64,000 nucleotides of DNA from Cornus controversa (taxonomy: Eukaryota > Streptophyta > Magnoliopsida > Cornales > Cornaceae): positions 36,590,456 through 36,654,455 of the forward strand of contig CM048851.1 of the NCBI GenBank assembly GCA_026545225.1, written 5' to 3'. This document shows positions 36,801 through 48,888 of this stretch, in pieces; within the stretch, counting starts at the first letter, position 1, and each line of letters begins with the position of its first letter. The notes under the pieces are model-generated. The model was not told where the DNA came from. It saw nothing but the letters and a program-made list of their open reading frames with translations, and did not search any database. Position numbers and translations under genes: made by a program.

Positions 36801-37592
36801 ACTGTTCATTGTCCCCCGTCGACTATAATATACTTGAAATCGTGACCGTTAGACGATTAGATAAAGTAATTTTAAATCGTAGATAGATAAAGATATTTTG
36901 AATCAAACTTAAATGTAATATAAATAACACTAATAAACGTGTAAGCATTATATATATATATATATATATATATATTTCATATTTTTAAAATAAAATATGA
37001 TTTTTTCTTTTATTAGTATACACACATACAATTACTGAGAAACTCTTCCTCTTTATTAGAAAAATAAAAATTTCTTTAAGCTTTTATTTCTCTCTTTTTA
37101 AATGCAAATCACATTCGGTAATTATACAAACATCTATACTACCCATTTATATAATTAAGCTCTAATTTATGTATACACATGTATGTACAATTGTTAATAA
37201 ACTTTTCTTCTTCCTCCTCAAAAAGAATGAAAATCTCTCTAAACTTTTTTTCCTCTCTTTAAATGCAGATCATATTTCATTGTTATACACACATCTATAT
37301 TTTATGTGTGTTGTTTATATGAACGTTTATATATGTTGTAAAGTTCAATCTCTCTTCATTCTGGTTTAATAGAGAAGAAATTGGATAGTTGAATGGTTAT
37401 ACTTTTACGCTTCTTCGATTTCTCCAATTATCAAGAATAATACCTCTACATCTCAATAAAATTGTTTAGAAACTTTCTACTACTTGCTAAGACCAGCAAT
37501 GCTTTTAGTTTTGCCCAGTTACCCTACCTGCTTGCAAGACTATTTTGCAAAATCACGTTTTTTGTTTTTTTCAAAATGAAAATGAAATTTTA
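33840..37592. other. Intergenic, no gene recognised; diverged duplications
   Basis: T-rich, intron-like sequence with no credible coding frame. The stretch at about 34075-34140 (GATATAGAAGTCAAAACC, then TTCTGCACTTCCACC) resembles 36075-36125. A 37-bp unit (CCTATGTCAAGTTGCTCTCA) is repeated at 34640-34707. A 160-bp block repeats loosely at 37021-37150 and 37180-37310, and a TA microsatellite lies at 36950-36975. A block with CGTGACCGTTAGA (about 36841) matches one near 6889. Confidence 0.45.
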
Positions 37593-37597
37593 CAAAG

Positions 37598-37976
37598 TGT
37601 GGGGGCATATAAACCCACAACTGGTACAGTGACACGTGGAGGAGTTTTCTGATTTGACTCACAAGCACACGTCACACGAATGCTTAATCCTGTGATGGCC
37701 CAATTGATAGCGAGGCGGTGCAAGACTCCTAAAGAGAAGCGGGAACTACGAAGGAAAGTCCAATTGAAATTAGGATTGTACATTCTTGAGCAGCGAGAAG
37801 TCCGCAACTTGGCAAAATAAAATTCTTGTAATTCAATATAAATAGGGAGAGAGCTTAATGAAAAAGGGGTCATTTTTCGGGTTTTGGTGCTCCAAAATTG
37901 TTCCAATTCTATTCTTTTGGGTGTTGGGTAGAGAATCATTTGACCAATTTTTGGTAGACAGATCTTAGCACCTACA
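37598..37976 (+). repeat. 5' LTR
   Basis: 379 bp, TGTGGGGGCATA to CACCTACA. Shares GGAGGAGTTTTCTGATTT and TGCTTAATCCTGTGAT with the 3' LTR. It lacks about 38 bp present in the 3' LTR just after CCTGTGAT. The internal sequence TTGACGCCGTCTGTG right after it (about 37979-37993) resembles a primer site of the TGGCGCCGTC kind (tRNA-Asp), with mismatches. Confidence 0.9.
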
Positions 37977-38089
37977 CTTTGACGCCGTCTGTGACTATCG
38001 TTTCAAAATTCTCGAGTATAAAAGTTCATGCCACTGCAATTACGATTCGGAACAATTGTTGGAGAACAATCATCCCCCCGAAGATTAAC

Positions 38090-39290
38090 AATGGAACCAA
38101 CTCCGGAGGAGGTGGTGTAACAACTGCGACAATAGTTGGAAGAAGCGCATCGAGTGAATGAACAACTGGCAGGAAGACTAGCCCGAGCTACCGGCAAACA
38201 AACAAACAACCCTCCAGTGGATCGAGAGGGATTCGGTACCAATGATCCGAACATACAGCAATCTGATCATCGTCTACCAGTCTGATCTGAAATGAATTTT
38301 GCCCCAGAAAATATGCTCCCAATAGATTTGTTTGCACAAGTACAGAAAGAAGTAGGCAACCAAATCAAAGATATGAAAGTGCACACTCCAGCCAATCTAG
38401 CAGCACAAGTAACCTCAAGGGTAGTTCAATCACTTTTTATTGAAAGTATAGAGATGGCCGAGAAACCAAGGAAGTTCACCATGCCCGCCTTCACCACTTT
38501 TGATGGAACAACAGATCTAATGGAGCACATCTATCATGTTTACCATAAGATGACTCTTGATAAAGGAAATGCGAGCTTAATGTGTAGGGTTTTCCGGACC
38601 AGTTTGGCTGGACCTGCACTAATTTGGTTTAACCAACAACCATCGGGGTCGATAAGAAGTTTCCAGAAACTATGTGAGCTGTCTATTGCACAATACATCA
38701 GAAACCAAAGGCAAAAGAAGACGATCTCTAGGCTCTTTGCAATGAGGCAAGAAAAAGGAGAAAGTTTAAAGGTGTTCCTAACCAGGTTTAACCTTAAGAT
38801 GTCTATGATAGACGGGTGCAATAAGCCAGCAGCTGTGGAAGCCTTTAAGGTAGCCACCATACTAAGAACAAGTTTTCACAGGTCTTTAGTGAAGGAAACT
38901 CCTCTAGATATGGGGGCCTTGAACGCAAAGACCCGGGGTTACTTGCGGCTAGAGGAAGATAAGGTTGTTCGATGTCAAAGATCGACCCTGATCACTGTTG
39001 AAAGCCGAACAAAGCAGCGACTCAACAATCAGAGGAGTCAAATAAATCCATCATCATCGTCACTAAGGCAGCCAGAGAAAAATCAGAAAGTCGAAGAAAA
39101 GGTCAACCCTTTGAAAACCACCTTGGCAAGATTGTATCAAGAGAACAATCACAAAACGCTTTTCAAATTGCCCCAACCAATGAAGTAATCGTTGGATCAA
39201 AGAGACCGAACTAAGCATTGTGCGATCCACAGTGACTATGGTCACACCACTAATGAATGTAGAAGCCTTAGAAGGCAAAACGAATCATTA
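38090..39290 (+). pseudogene. Tat retrotransposon gag, broken
   Basis: The frame begins with an ATG at about 38093 and is interrupted at once by three stops before the long open part 38292-39188. This encodes a Retrotrans_gag capsid domain (MPAFTTFDGTTDLMEHI, then ALIWFNQQPSGSI, SIAQYIRNQRQKK and MRQEKGESLKVFLTRFN). After a further stop, a zinc-knuckle-like CAIHSDYGHTTNEC lies at about 39223-39265. Capsid and nucleocapsid functions are inferred from the family. Confidence 0.9.
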
Positions 39291-39499
39291 ATAACAAGGG
39301 AGACTTGGCGAAATACGTGGTGAAAAATGATTATCAACTGGCCAATAAGCAGAAGGAACCCTGTCAGGGAATTTATCATGTTCGGATAATCAACGTCAGA
39401 CACGAAAATCAAGGACCCAAAGCAGAATCAAATGAAGTGGTACAGTTAAGGAATAGGCAAATACAGAAGGTTAGATGAAAGTATTAACAACGTTTACAA

Positions 39500-42400
39500 T
39501 AGGATTGGAAACACCTAGGTCGTCTTTGATGATCGAGATTTTAACAAAGTACATATCCCACATAATGATCCATTGGTCATATCTTTGATGGTCTCCAGCT
39601 GCTTGATCAAAAGGCTGATGATAGATCTCGGAAGTAGCGCCAACATCATCACCAAAAGAAAATTCGAGCATATAGGGGTTGATACGAATCAGATCGGCCA
39701 AGCAGCCAACCCGCTTGTAGGATTTGATGGCAAGAGGATTGCACCTGTAGGGGTTAACTCACAGTTTCAGCAACAAAAAAAACCACGAGGGAAATTTTTG
39801 TGCTCGTTGACATTTATCTAAATTATAACCTCTTGATGGAGAGAGGCTAGATCCATAGGATGCAAGATGTGTCGTCCACACTTTATCAAGTAATGAAGTG
39901 TCTAGATCCAAACGAAAGGGGTACCATAGACATCCGTTGTGATGAGGCCACGACCAAAGAATGCTATGCTGTGGCATTGAAGCAAAAATCGAAAGCAGGA
40001 AACAGTGGTGAAAGTTCTTTGGTGGCAACGACAGATCCTAAATAGGAATCACAGAACCTTCTCCTCAAGCTACTGGAGACAAAACCAGAAAAGCAAGAGC
40101 AGATTGTAGAGCCATTTGAAGAAGTTGAACTAATTCCAGGAAGGAAGGATCACACCACTTTCATTGGGGTCGCGCAGACTCAAGAGGAGAATAAAAAATT
40201 GCTTTAGATTTTAAGGGAAAATATAGACGTGTTTGCATGGAGCCATCTAGGTATGCTTGGGATACATCCCTCTACTGTTCAACATACTTTAAATATAGAT
40301 CCGAATTACTAACCGGTCAAATAGAAGTAAAAAAGGTTCGCTTCAAAGAGAAACAACATCATAACTGAGAAAGTCAATCGATTACTAAAAGTTGGATTTA
40401 TCATAGAAGTCCAATATCTCTGATGGTTGGCCAACATGGTGGTGGTGCAAAAAAAGAATGGCAAATGGCGGGTATGCATAGACTTCACCAATCTAAATAA
40501 AGCATGCCCAAATGATAACTACCCATTGCCAAAATTGACCAGATGGTGAACGCGACTACAGGTATGAACGCCTGGCATTCCTAAATGCTTACTCGGGCTA
40601 TAATAAGATCCTAATGAATGCCGGGCCACCTATTAGTGATTGATCAACAAGGTATTCGAGAAAAAGATTAGTAGAATTGTGGAAACATACATTGATAACG
40701 TGGTGGTCAAAAGCCATAGAAAAGAAAAACATGCAGTCCACCTACAGGAAGTCTTTGACACCCTCAGAATTCACAATATGAGGTTAAATCCCTCGAAATG
40801 CTCGTTTGGGGTATCTTCGTGGCAATTCCTCAAGCACATAATGAACATAACAAGGATAAAAACTAATCTGGCACAAGCCAAAGCTTTGGTTAAAAATATT
40901 GAACCAAAGTCTCCAAAAGATGTTCAGGTCCTAACAGGTAGAATCGCAATGTTCAGCAGGTTCATTTCGTGTTTTTCCAATCGGTGTAAATCGTTTTTCG
41001 ATGTAATACGATCTAGAGGAAAAGAGTTGTGGGGACCAGAACAAAGGGAAACATTGATCGAGTTAAAAAGATACATGTCAAATCCATCCATCTTGTCCAT
41101 TCCAAAGCAATGAGAACTTTTATACTTGCATCTTGCGGTATCCAAAGTATTAGTAAGCACAACCCTAATCACGGAAGAAAAGAAAAAATAATATCTGGTG
41201 TTTTATTCGAGCAAGACCATGACAGATGCAAAAAAGAGATACTCAAAGGTTAAAAATTTGGTACTCGCATTGGTTCAGGCAAAGAGGAAGCTCAAGCATT
41301 ACTTTGAATCGAATTCCATCGTCGTACTAACAACATACCCGATCAAAGCCATTTTAAGCAAACCAGACCTGTCAGGGAGGATCACTAAGTGGGCAATCGA
41401 ACTCGGTGCTTTTGACATAACTTATGAGCCTCGAACAATTATGAAGGGACAGGCAGTTGCAGATTTCTTACTTGCATACAAACCCGATGATGAGAAATAC
41501 ATGGTAGAGGAGTTGTAACTCCTAAATGAGCAAGGCTCCAACAGTCAATCAGGCTCAAATTTTTACCACAAATAATGAAGCAGAGTATGAGGCCCTTATA
41601 GCAGGACTTAGACTGGCCAAGGAACTCCAGGTAAAGTACTTGCACGTCTTCAGTGACTCACAATTAGTGGTAAAATAGGTTGTCAAAGATTATCAGGCAA
41701 AAGAAAGAAGGATGGATGCCTATCGCGAGGTGGTCCAACTCGAAGTAAAATCCTTTGACCATATAAAGTTCACCCAGATCCCAAGAGAAAAAAATGAAGA
41801 AGTTGATTGACTCACTTGTGCATCTTCTAACACAGACGAAGATCTTACTCGAATCGTTCCTGTAGATGTGCTCACATATCCAAGCATCAAGCCTTCAAAA
41901 CAGGTCATAGTCATCCTATAAGAACCAAGTTGGATAAATCCAATCATTTCCTACCTGAATAAGGGAATGTTGCCTGAACAGAAAGAGGAATCCCAGAGGT
42001 TGAAGATAAATGCTGCAAAATATGCCATTATCGATAATAAATTATACAGAAGGTTGTTCTCTGGTCCATAACTCAGATGCGTAACCCTATCTGAAACCAG
42101 GGAAATCTTTTGCCGAATTTATGAAGGAGACTATGGAAATCATTCAGGGGGCAATCGTTGGCACACAAGGTCCTGACGCAAGGATACTTCTGGCCTTATA
42201 TGGGAATAGATGATAAAGAATGTACAAAGAAATGTGATAAGTGCCAAAGGCATACACCTAAAATTCACCAACCATCAGAACATCTATATTTCATGACAAA
42301 TCCATATCCTTCACCCAATAGGGAATGGATGTCATGGGGCCATTCGCCCCAGCGGTAGCTCAAAAGAAATGGGTACTACTTGTGACTGATTATTTTACCA

Positions 42401-43135
42401 AGTGGGTAGAAGCAGAAGTGTACGCAACTATAACTCACGTACATGTCAAGAAATTTATTTGGAGTAACATCATATGCAGATTCGGAGTACCTAAGACCAT
42501 TATGATAAATAATGGAAGGAATCTGGATAACAAAAATGTTAGAAAGTTTTTCAAGGAATATGGGATTAATCAAAAGGTTTCTTCAATCAATTGTCCATAA
42601 GGGAATGGGCAAGCCGAAATCACGAACAGAACCATATTCATATTCCTTAGAAAGAAATTTGAGGATAGAAAGGGAAGATGGCTAAATGAAATTTCAAATG
42701 ATATCGCACAACCTCGAAGAGGCCAACAGGGGAAAGCCCATTCGTCATGGCCTATGGAACTAAAACAGTAATATCGACGGAGGTTATGGCGCTAATGGTT
42801 CGTACCCTTGTTTAGGAGTTCGGAGACAACGATCGGCAATTAGCTCACAACCTAGACCTTCTCGAGGAGAAAATAAATGTTGTAACATTTAGATTGGTGT
42901 CCTACCATCAGAAGTTGATGAACAACTACAATAAAAAAGTCAGGCCTTGAGATTTCAGAATTGGCGATTTGGTTTTGAAAGAAGAGATTAAGTTTGTTGG
43001 GAAGTTTCAGCCAGGCTGGAAAGGACCATACGAGGTTGTGGAGGTGATAGAAAAGGGAGCATAAGGCTCCATGATCGGCAAGGCAAAGTGAACAATAAAA
43101 TATGGAATGCAATCCATCTCAAGAAGTATTACCAT
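39500..43135 (+). pseudogene. Tat retrotransposon pol (PR-RT-RH-aRH-INT), broken
   Basis: Aspartic protease: MIDLGSSANIIT at about 39618-39653. Reverse transcriptase: VVVQKKNGKWRVCIDF (about 40441-40488), then a deletion joining GYNKILMNAG, then the active-site box reading YIDNVVVKS instead of YIDD (about 40694-40720). RNase H: TKWAIELGAFDITYEPRT and KGQAVADFLL near 41385-41480. Archaeal-type RNase H: NNEAEYEALIAGLRLAKEL and HVFSDSQLVV near 41570-41675. Integrase: zinc finger CTKKCDKCQRH (about 42220-42252) and core DVMGPF, VTDYFTKWVE, then INNGRNLDN where the family has a DNG aspartate. Many stops and shifts; inactive. Confidence 0.9.
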
Positions 43136-43456
43136 TAGCAAAGTAAGTAATAGTCTAGTCATTTGTCTTATAGTTAATATTACCACTCGAAAAAATATTT
43201 TTTCTTTGGAACTTGAGATAATTTTCACACCATTTATTGATTAATATAAGGATTGCAATTGCTTATATTAAACGATGTTCAAAGGAATTTAGGGGTGACT
43301 CAGTCCCATATCGAATGTGAAATAGAACTGCGGCTATGTATTTTTATTTTCCATTTACTAAATTACAAGTGTAATGGGCTCTACTTACATAGCTTAAGAA
43401 GGGTTGTGCACATAAGTGCCTATTTCTATGCTCTATAAACCAATCCCCAATTTGAA

Positions 43457-43930
43457 ATAAACAAAAGGTTGAGGCACAAGCCTGATCGCCTCAAATAACA
43501 GCAGCTGACAAAAGAGCTGATTGTCGAAACAAACAAAAGGTTAAGGCACAAGCCTAATTGCCTCAAATAGTGGCAGCTAGCAAAAGAGCCGACCACTGAA
43601 ACAAACAAAAGGCTAAGGCACAAGCCTGATCACCTCAAATAGCGATAGTTGGCAAAAGAGCCAATCGTCGAAATAAACAAAAAGCTAAGGCACAAGCCTG
43701 ATCACCTCAAATAGCGACAATTGACAAAAAAGTCGATCACCAAAACAAACAAAAGGCTAAAGCACAAACCTAATCGCCTCAAATAGCAGGAATTGGCAAA
43801 AGAGCCGATCGCTGAAATAAACAAAAGGCTAAGGCACAAGCTCGATCACCTCAAATAGTGGTAGCTAGCAAAAGAGCCAATTACTAAAACAAATAAAAAG
43901 GCTAAGGCATTGGCTTAATTAGACCGAAAG
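43457..43930. repeat. Tandem array, period 72 bp, about six and a half units
   Basis: Units start near 43457, 43529, 43601, 43671, 43743, 43815 and 43887 with AAACAAACAAAAGGCTAAGG, then CACAAGCCTGATCGCCTCAAAT and GGCAAAAGAGCCGATC. It lies between integrase and the antisense gene of the Tat element, where related elements also carry tandem repeats. Confidence 0.9.
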
Positions 43931-44111
43931 TTCCATCACCAATTCAGATAGAATGAAACCAAACTAACCATTGATTCAATAAGAATTTTCTAAGAATGAG
44001 AGAAAAGAAAAGAAAAAAATATGATTAATATCTTCATAAAAAAATCTTCTTACAAAAAAGCCTAAAGGCTGTACTATTACAAAAAGAAAGAAAATGAGAA
44101 ATTATAGAACC

Positions 44112-46260
44112 CTAGGGATCAGATGATGAAGGTTCCACTTGCTTTGGGGCATCGCCTTCCTTGTTGAAGGATTGGGTAAAAGTGTTCATTACAAAAATTC
44201 TTTTATGAGCAGAAGAGCTAGAAGCGAGCAAGGCAGCTGAAGAAGTCACAACAGGAACAACCACTTCATCTAGACTCTTTAAGAAGTCCGCAAACTTCTT
44301 CTCGGACTCACTAGTGGCGGGATTATCGTAGACCCCCAACTCTTTGATACCTTAATCAGCGTCAAAGTTATTGGGGTCCTCATAAACTTTGTCATTTCCA
44401 ACCGACAATGCCTACTTATGACCAAACTTGAAGCCCTTGACATATCGAAGCTTACTGATCTAGACATAGCGATGAAACATATGCAGATAGCCCATCTTGC
44501 AGTCTCTCAATTGGGATTGAGATACCTGCAGAGTAGCTTCCAGTTTGTTATGTCTCTCTTCAACCATCTTGACTCGTTTCTCGAAATTTGATCGCATTTT
44601 GTTTGCTTCTCAGCTCCTTCTCAGTAGCAGCAAAGTTAACTTCTAGTTTCTCAAGTCTGATATCTTTAAAGGTCTTTTTTATTCCAAAGCCTTGCACAAA
44701 TAGTTAGTAATGAAGGCCATCTGAAATAAATAGAAATCAATCAGAAGGACAGAATAAATCTGAGAGCACGAAATAAATCAATATATTTACTTGTTTAGCT
44801 AAAATCGGAGCTTTTGACATAAGCTCTTCCTTACCAAGACTTTGCTGGATCATCTCATCTTTAGAAGGCCAGCAACCTTTAGTGAGCGTCATCATGGCAA
44901 CTTTGTCTAGAATAGCAGAGTCTCCTATCATAATGGTAGAACCGTCTGCCTTGGTAAAGTTAAGAACCCAGAGCTCTTTTGAGTAAACAAGATCCTGATC
45001 AGAAGAACATGTTCCTGATCAGCTTTTAGAAGAGCGAAAATAAAGAGGTCTTGACCCTTCATTGTGATGTTCAGTAGTTTCCCCTTCTTAACACCCCCCA
45101 ACAGTAGTAGGAACTTTGGTTGCAGAGGCAACAACAATTCCTTTGAGTTTCCAAGAAGCCTCCCTGGTCGTCAAAGCCTTGGTAGCATGATCAATTTTTT
45201 TAGGTTGATTGGTTGAAATGGGTTAATCAACCACTTCACTCATAGCACACAAGGCAACATCAGTAGCCTTTTCTTGATCACTGGCAAAACGGGGCTTCTG
45301 TCTAGTTACTTCCTCAGGAATGTCCATCGGTTTGTCTTGAGACACAATCTCTTGAAGAACAACAAGATTCGAAAATGTTTTGATATCATGGAGTTTGGTT
45401 TTTTTCCCAAATGTTCTCCCATAGGTACTTGATTCTCTTTTCTGCCAAACAATATAGAAAAAATCAGAAATAAAGCCTAAGGATCAGTATATTGAAAAAA
45501 GAATATTAGTATCACAAATTACATATGGACACTTGCCCGAGATGTTGCCAGTAAAAACGTTGGTAACTCTGAAGGTCTTTGGGATAACAAAGTCCTTGGA
45601 AGCCTCAGTCTTCCAAGCGTTTTTCACCAGGACAATCTTTTCTTTCTATAATTTGTCTGAGGTAGGTAGGCTCGAACAAATCACTCAGTCAAAGTGAGGA
45701 AAGAAGTGGAAATAACCAGCTTCATCACAAATCTTATTTACAGAATAACATAACACAAGGTCACTCCAACACAAACTAAGCCCATTCACATGATTTAGGG
45801 CAATCAAGCAAGACAAAATCCTAAAGAAATTAGGGTTCAACTGTAAGGGCGAGCCCTAATTTAGCTAGAACAAAGTGGTAGAAAGGGTTTAGGGGAAACC
45901 CAAAAGTACGAAGGTGGGTAACAGAAAAAAGAATTTTGCTTTCCCAAACTCCTCACCAACAGTGAAATCGAGATTGTGACCATAATATTCGATTATAACG
46001 TCATTTGGAATTTGGTAACTTTTTCTAAGATTGCTAACCTTAATAGGCTTTCTAATAGTTTCAAGGAAGATTGACTGTAGGTTCTCAAAATTGGGGGCAA
46101 TTTTTGCACTAACACTTGGGTTTTCAGTGATCTCACCATCGCCGGTGGAGCAAGTACCAGTTAGTTGAGTTTGGTTCATCGCACCTGGCTCAACCTCTTT
46201 TTTCAATTAGCTATCGCTATGATGTCGGGTAATGGTGTGATTGTTGTCATCTTGACTCAT
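44112..46260 (-). pseudogene. Antisense spliced gene of the Tat element (aORF), unknown function, broken
   Basis: On the minus strand, opposite to gag-pol, an ATG at 46260 (MSQDDNNHTI) opens a frame broken after 17 codons, continuing through NLDFTVGEEFGK, KNAWKTEASKDF and TFGKKTKLHDI. Two introns are visible. One is at 45442-45522 (CATAT|GTAATTTG ... TTTGGCAG|AAAAGAG, with branch-point-like TACTAAT). The other is at 44721-44790 (CAA|GTAAATAT ... TATTTCAG|ATGGCC). Later parts read KGCWPSKDEMIQQS, a coiled-coil-like RVKMVEERHNKLEAT and a C-terminus SEKKFADFLKSLDEVVVP ending at 44112. Several stops occur. Antisense ORFs in Tat elements are known as a class, but their role is not established. Confidence 0.7.
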
Positions 46261-46564
46261 GTTCAAAATTGAAAATGCTAGGAAAGTGGAAATCAAAAGA
46301 GAAGAGAAAGGGCACTGACCTCAGGAGACGAGAACATCCGAAGTCAAAAATCAAGTAATGAATCTAGATGAGTCCGAAAGTGCACCCAAGTATAAGGATG
46401 GAGAAGGGGAGAGGAAATGTAAAAGGTTAAGTAAACAGTTGTGTCAGATAATGATGAGGAGCTGCCATCTACGCTAGACATAACACCATGATCGAGGAAC
46501 TACCGTCGTAAACCCCTCCACTTCTTGCGTTAGCAATAATTCTATTCAATCAAGTACAAATTGG

Positions 46565-46578
46565 AATTGGGGGCAAAG
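46565..46578 (+). other. Polypurine tract
   Basis: AATTGGGGGCAAAG lies directly before the 3' LTR, the site used to prime plus-strand DNA synthesis. Its last five bases equal the element's target duplication CAAAG, which is coincidental. Confidence 0.75.
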
Positions 46579-46992
46579 TGTGAGGGGATAAGAACCCATA
46601 ATTGGTACAATGACATGTGGAGGAGTTTTCTGATTTAAGCCACAAGCGTACGTCACATGAATGCTTAATCCTGTGATAGAAGAAAGCACAGGTCCATTGA
46701 CTCGGTTGATCCAATAAGCCCAATTGATAGCAAGGCAGTACAAGACTCCTAAAAGGAAGCGGGAACTAAGAAGAAAACTCGAATTGAAATTAGGATTGTA
46801 CATTTTTGAACGAGAAGTCGGTAACTTGGCAAATAAAACTCTTGTAATTCAATATAAATAACGGGAGAACTTAATGAGAAATGGGTCCTTTTTTGGGTTT
46901 TGGTGCTCTAGAATTGTTCCAACTCTGTTCTTTTGGGTGTTGGGTAGACAATCGTTTGACCAATCTTTGGCAGACAGATCTTAACACTTACA
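46579..46992 (+). repeat. 3' LTR
   Basis: 414 bp, TGTGAGGGGATAAG to CACTTACA, followed by CAAAG at 46993-46997. Relative to the 5' LTR it keeps an extra block of about 38 bp (AGAAGAAAGCACAGGTCC and following, about 46679-46716). Many substitutions separate the two LTRs, so the insertion is not recent. Confidence 0.9.
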
Positions 46993-46997
46993 CAAAG

Positions 46998-48636
46998 ATA
47001 CAAACATAATGGTACAAAAGAAGAGAGTGAAGGCAATGAAATCATTATAAAATAATAACAAGATATAAACAAGGTTGAAGTGCAAAAAACACCCTCAAGC
47101 ATTCAGTGCATATGATATGACTCCCCTTGTTTGGAAAACACCCCTAATTTTCTCTTTTTGTACAAAACGAGGGCTTATAGTCAATTATCCATTTACGGAG
47201 CATTGAAAAAACTTAAATAACCTTCTTACAACTCACCTAAAAAACTCAAAAATAAATAGAGTTTGTAAAAAGACAAAGAAAAAAAAGCTCACCCTAACCT
47301 AACAGACCTCTTGCACAAAGTCATCTTTTTTGTTCTCACTTCTCACTTTTATGAGTTCTCTTTCCAATGACCCCGTTAACCTCCCATCAAGACTGTCAAT
47401 TTCAACGGGCTACAGTAACAAATTCAAGCTCGTGGCAAAGCTGGTGATCCTGATTGACCACTTAAAGACCTTGTTGGTCAACGCCAACTTCTTCGATAGC
47501 TTTGATTGTGCCTCCATCTCAGATGGCGGCAAATTTGAGAGATTTGGCACGAAACTGACAGTGGAGGAGAATACAGTGAATGGTTATATATCACAATTCT
47601 CAATGATTGGTGTTTGGAGAGATTTTTAGGGTTGAAACAAAAGATGAGGCAAAATATGTATAGTGTGAGAGAAGAAAAGTAGGTTTGTTTGTGTTCTGAA
47701 TATGGAGGTGAAGGAAAACAGAAGTGATTTTAAATTTTTTTCAGAATCTTACTATGTAATTTTTCATCAAATCAACAACACTGAGATATATTTTGTACCT
47801 TAAGACGATTAATATATTGTCCAAAACCAAGAACATTCTTTCTTCTTGGCCTTGAACACTAGTGAAGATTCACCTCTGTGGCCCCAAAGGCATGTTTGTG
47901 GAATGCTTTCTCTCACACTCTGTTTTCTATTATATAATAGAAGAATGACCTGATAGAGATAATTGATGTATATAAAAACAGGGTTAGGGACGAGGTTCCA
48001 AAAGGGCTTCCTTATTCTAACTCCAATTGTGAGTCCCTCCCAAATCAAATTAAGGTATTTTTTATATATTCTTATTATATCTATATATATTTATATATAT
48101 TACATTTGTGGTGATATTGTTAGACGTTAAAGAGAAAATGTGTCTATACACATACATATAATTATATACTGAAATGTGTGTGTGTATATATATATTATGA
48201 ATTTAATTTGAAAAACTAACAATCTACCTTCTCAATATAAACTCCCAAAGATTCAATTTATTATTCATATATATTAGAATAGTTACATTATCTACTATAA
48301 AATCTTTAATGGTGAGATGCACTTTTTAAAATCTTATTACCATTGAGAATTTCAATAGGTATCAAAATGCTATCAATGTTGAAATTTCCAAAGATTACTA
48401 ACTATTTGTATTAAATTTTTTTATTTTATATATATATATATTTACTCTTTTTTTTTATCAATTACAATTTTTTTAATTATTAATATTTAAATGAGCTAAT
48501 AAACATGTCATTATTTATTTATTTAGCAAACTGAGAGAGAATACATTCATTTAAATTATTCATTAAATTAATATAATATTGAATTAAAAATACATCCTAA
48601 GTGACCTTTGCACGGCTGTTACATGTATTGATATAT
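46998..48636. other. Intergenic, no gene recognised
   Basis: AT-rich. The block at 47063-47160 (GGTTGAAGTGCAAAAAACACCC) resembles the end of the TIR element at 48889-49366 and may be another relic. An open frame at 47330-47629 has no recognisable domain. Confidence 0.4.
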
Positions 48637-48888
48637 GGGTGAAGTGTAGAAAACACCCCTATAGTATAGATATTTTTCGTATTGCACCTCTGCAGTTCCA
48701 TAAGTGTATATAACTCTGACATTTTTAAAAAAATTATGCAACTTGCCCCCTTCTGTTAAGCTTCTATTAACATTTTGCCATTAAAATGGTCAGGTGTCAC
48801 CATGTGATTGTTTTTAATTTGAAATCCCAATATGCCCTTTTGAGTTCCCAAAATACCCTTGAGCATATACACACACACATATATATAT
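48637..48888. mobile_element. Truncated copy of the GGGTGAAG TIR family
   Basis: Starts GGGTGAAGTGTAGAAAACAC and runs for about 200 bp with the same order of motifs as the next element, but its own right end is missing. Confidence 0.5.

Larger units (their letters stand above)
37598..46992 (+). mobile_element. Ty3/gypsy LTR retrotransposon of the Tat type, non-functional
   Basis: A 9.4-kb element with two LTRs starting TGTG and ending CTACA/CTTACA, flanked by the 5-bp duplication CAAAG (37593-37597 and 46993-46997). Order on the plus strand is 5' LTR, primer-binding-like site, gag, protease, reverse transcriptase, RNase H, a second (archaeal-type) RNase H, integrase, a 72-bp tandem array, an antisense gene, polypurine tract and 3' LTR. 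A second RNase H and an extra region before the 3' LTR, sometimes with an opposite-strand ORF, are hallmarks of the Tat/Ogre/Retand lineage. Many stop codons and frameshifts make it inactive. Confidence 0.93.

Noticed and set aside
43426-43623. Minus-strand frame with a 24-residue periodicity
   Set aside because: Direct result of the 72-bp array; not evidence for a protein by itself.
43457-43930. CRISPR-like regular array
   Set aside because: Units are contiguous 72-bp repeats without distinct spacers, inside a plant retrotransposon.
47330-47629. 99-codon plus-strand frame after the Tat element
   Set aside because: No family recognised, neither strand shows a convincing pattern, and the neighbourhood is transposon debris.
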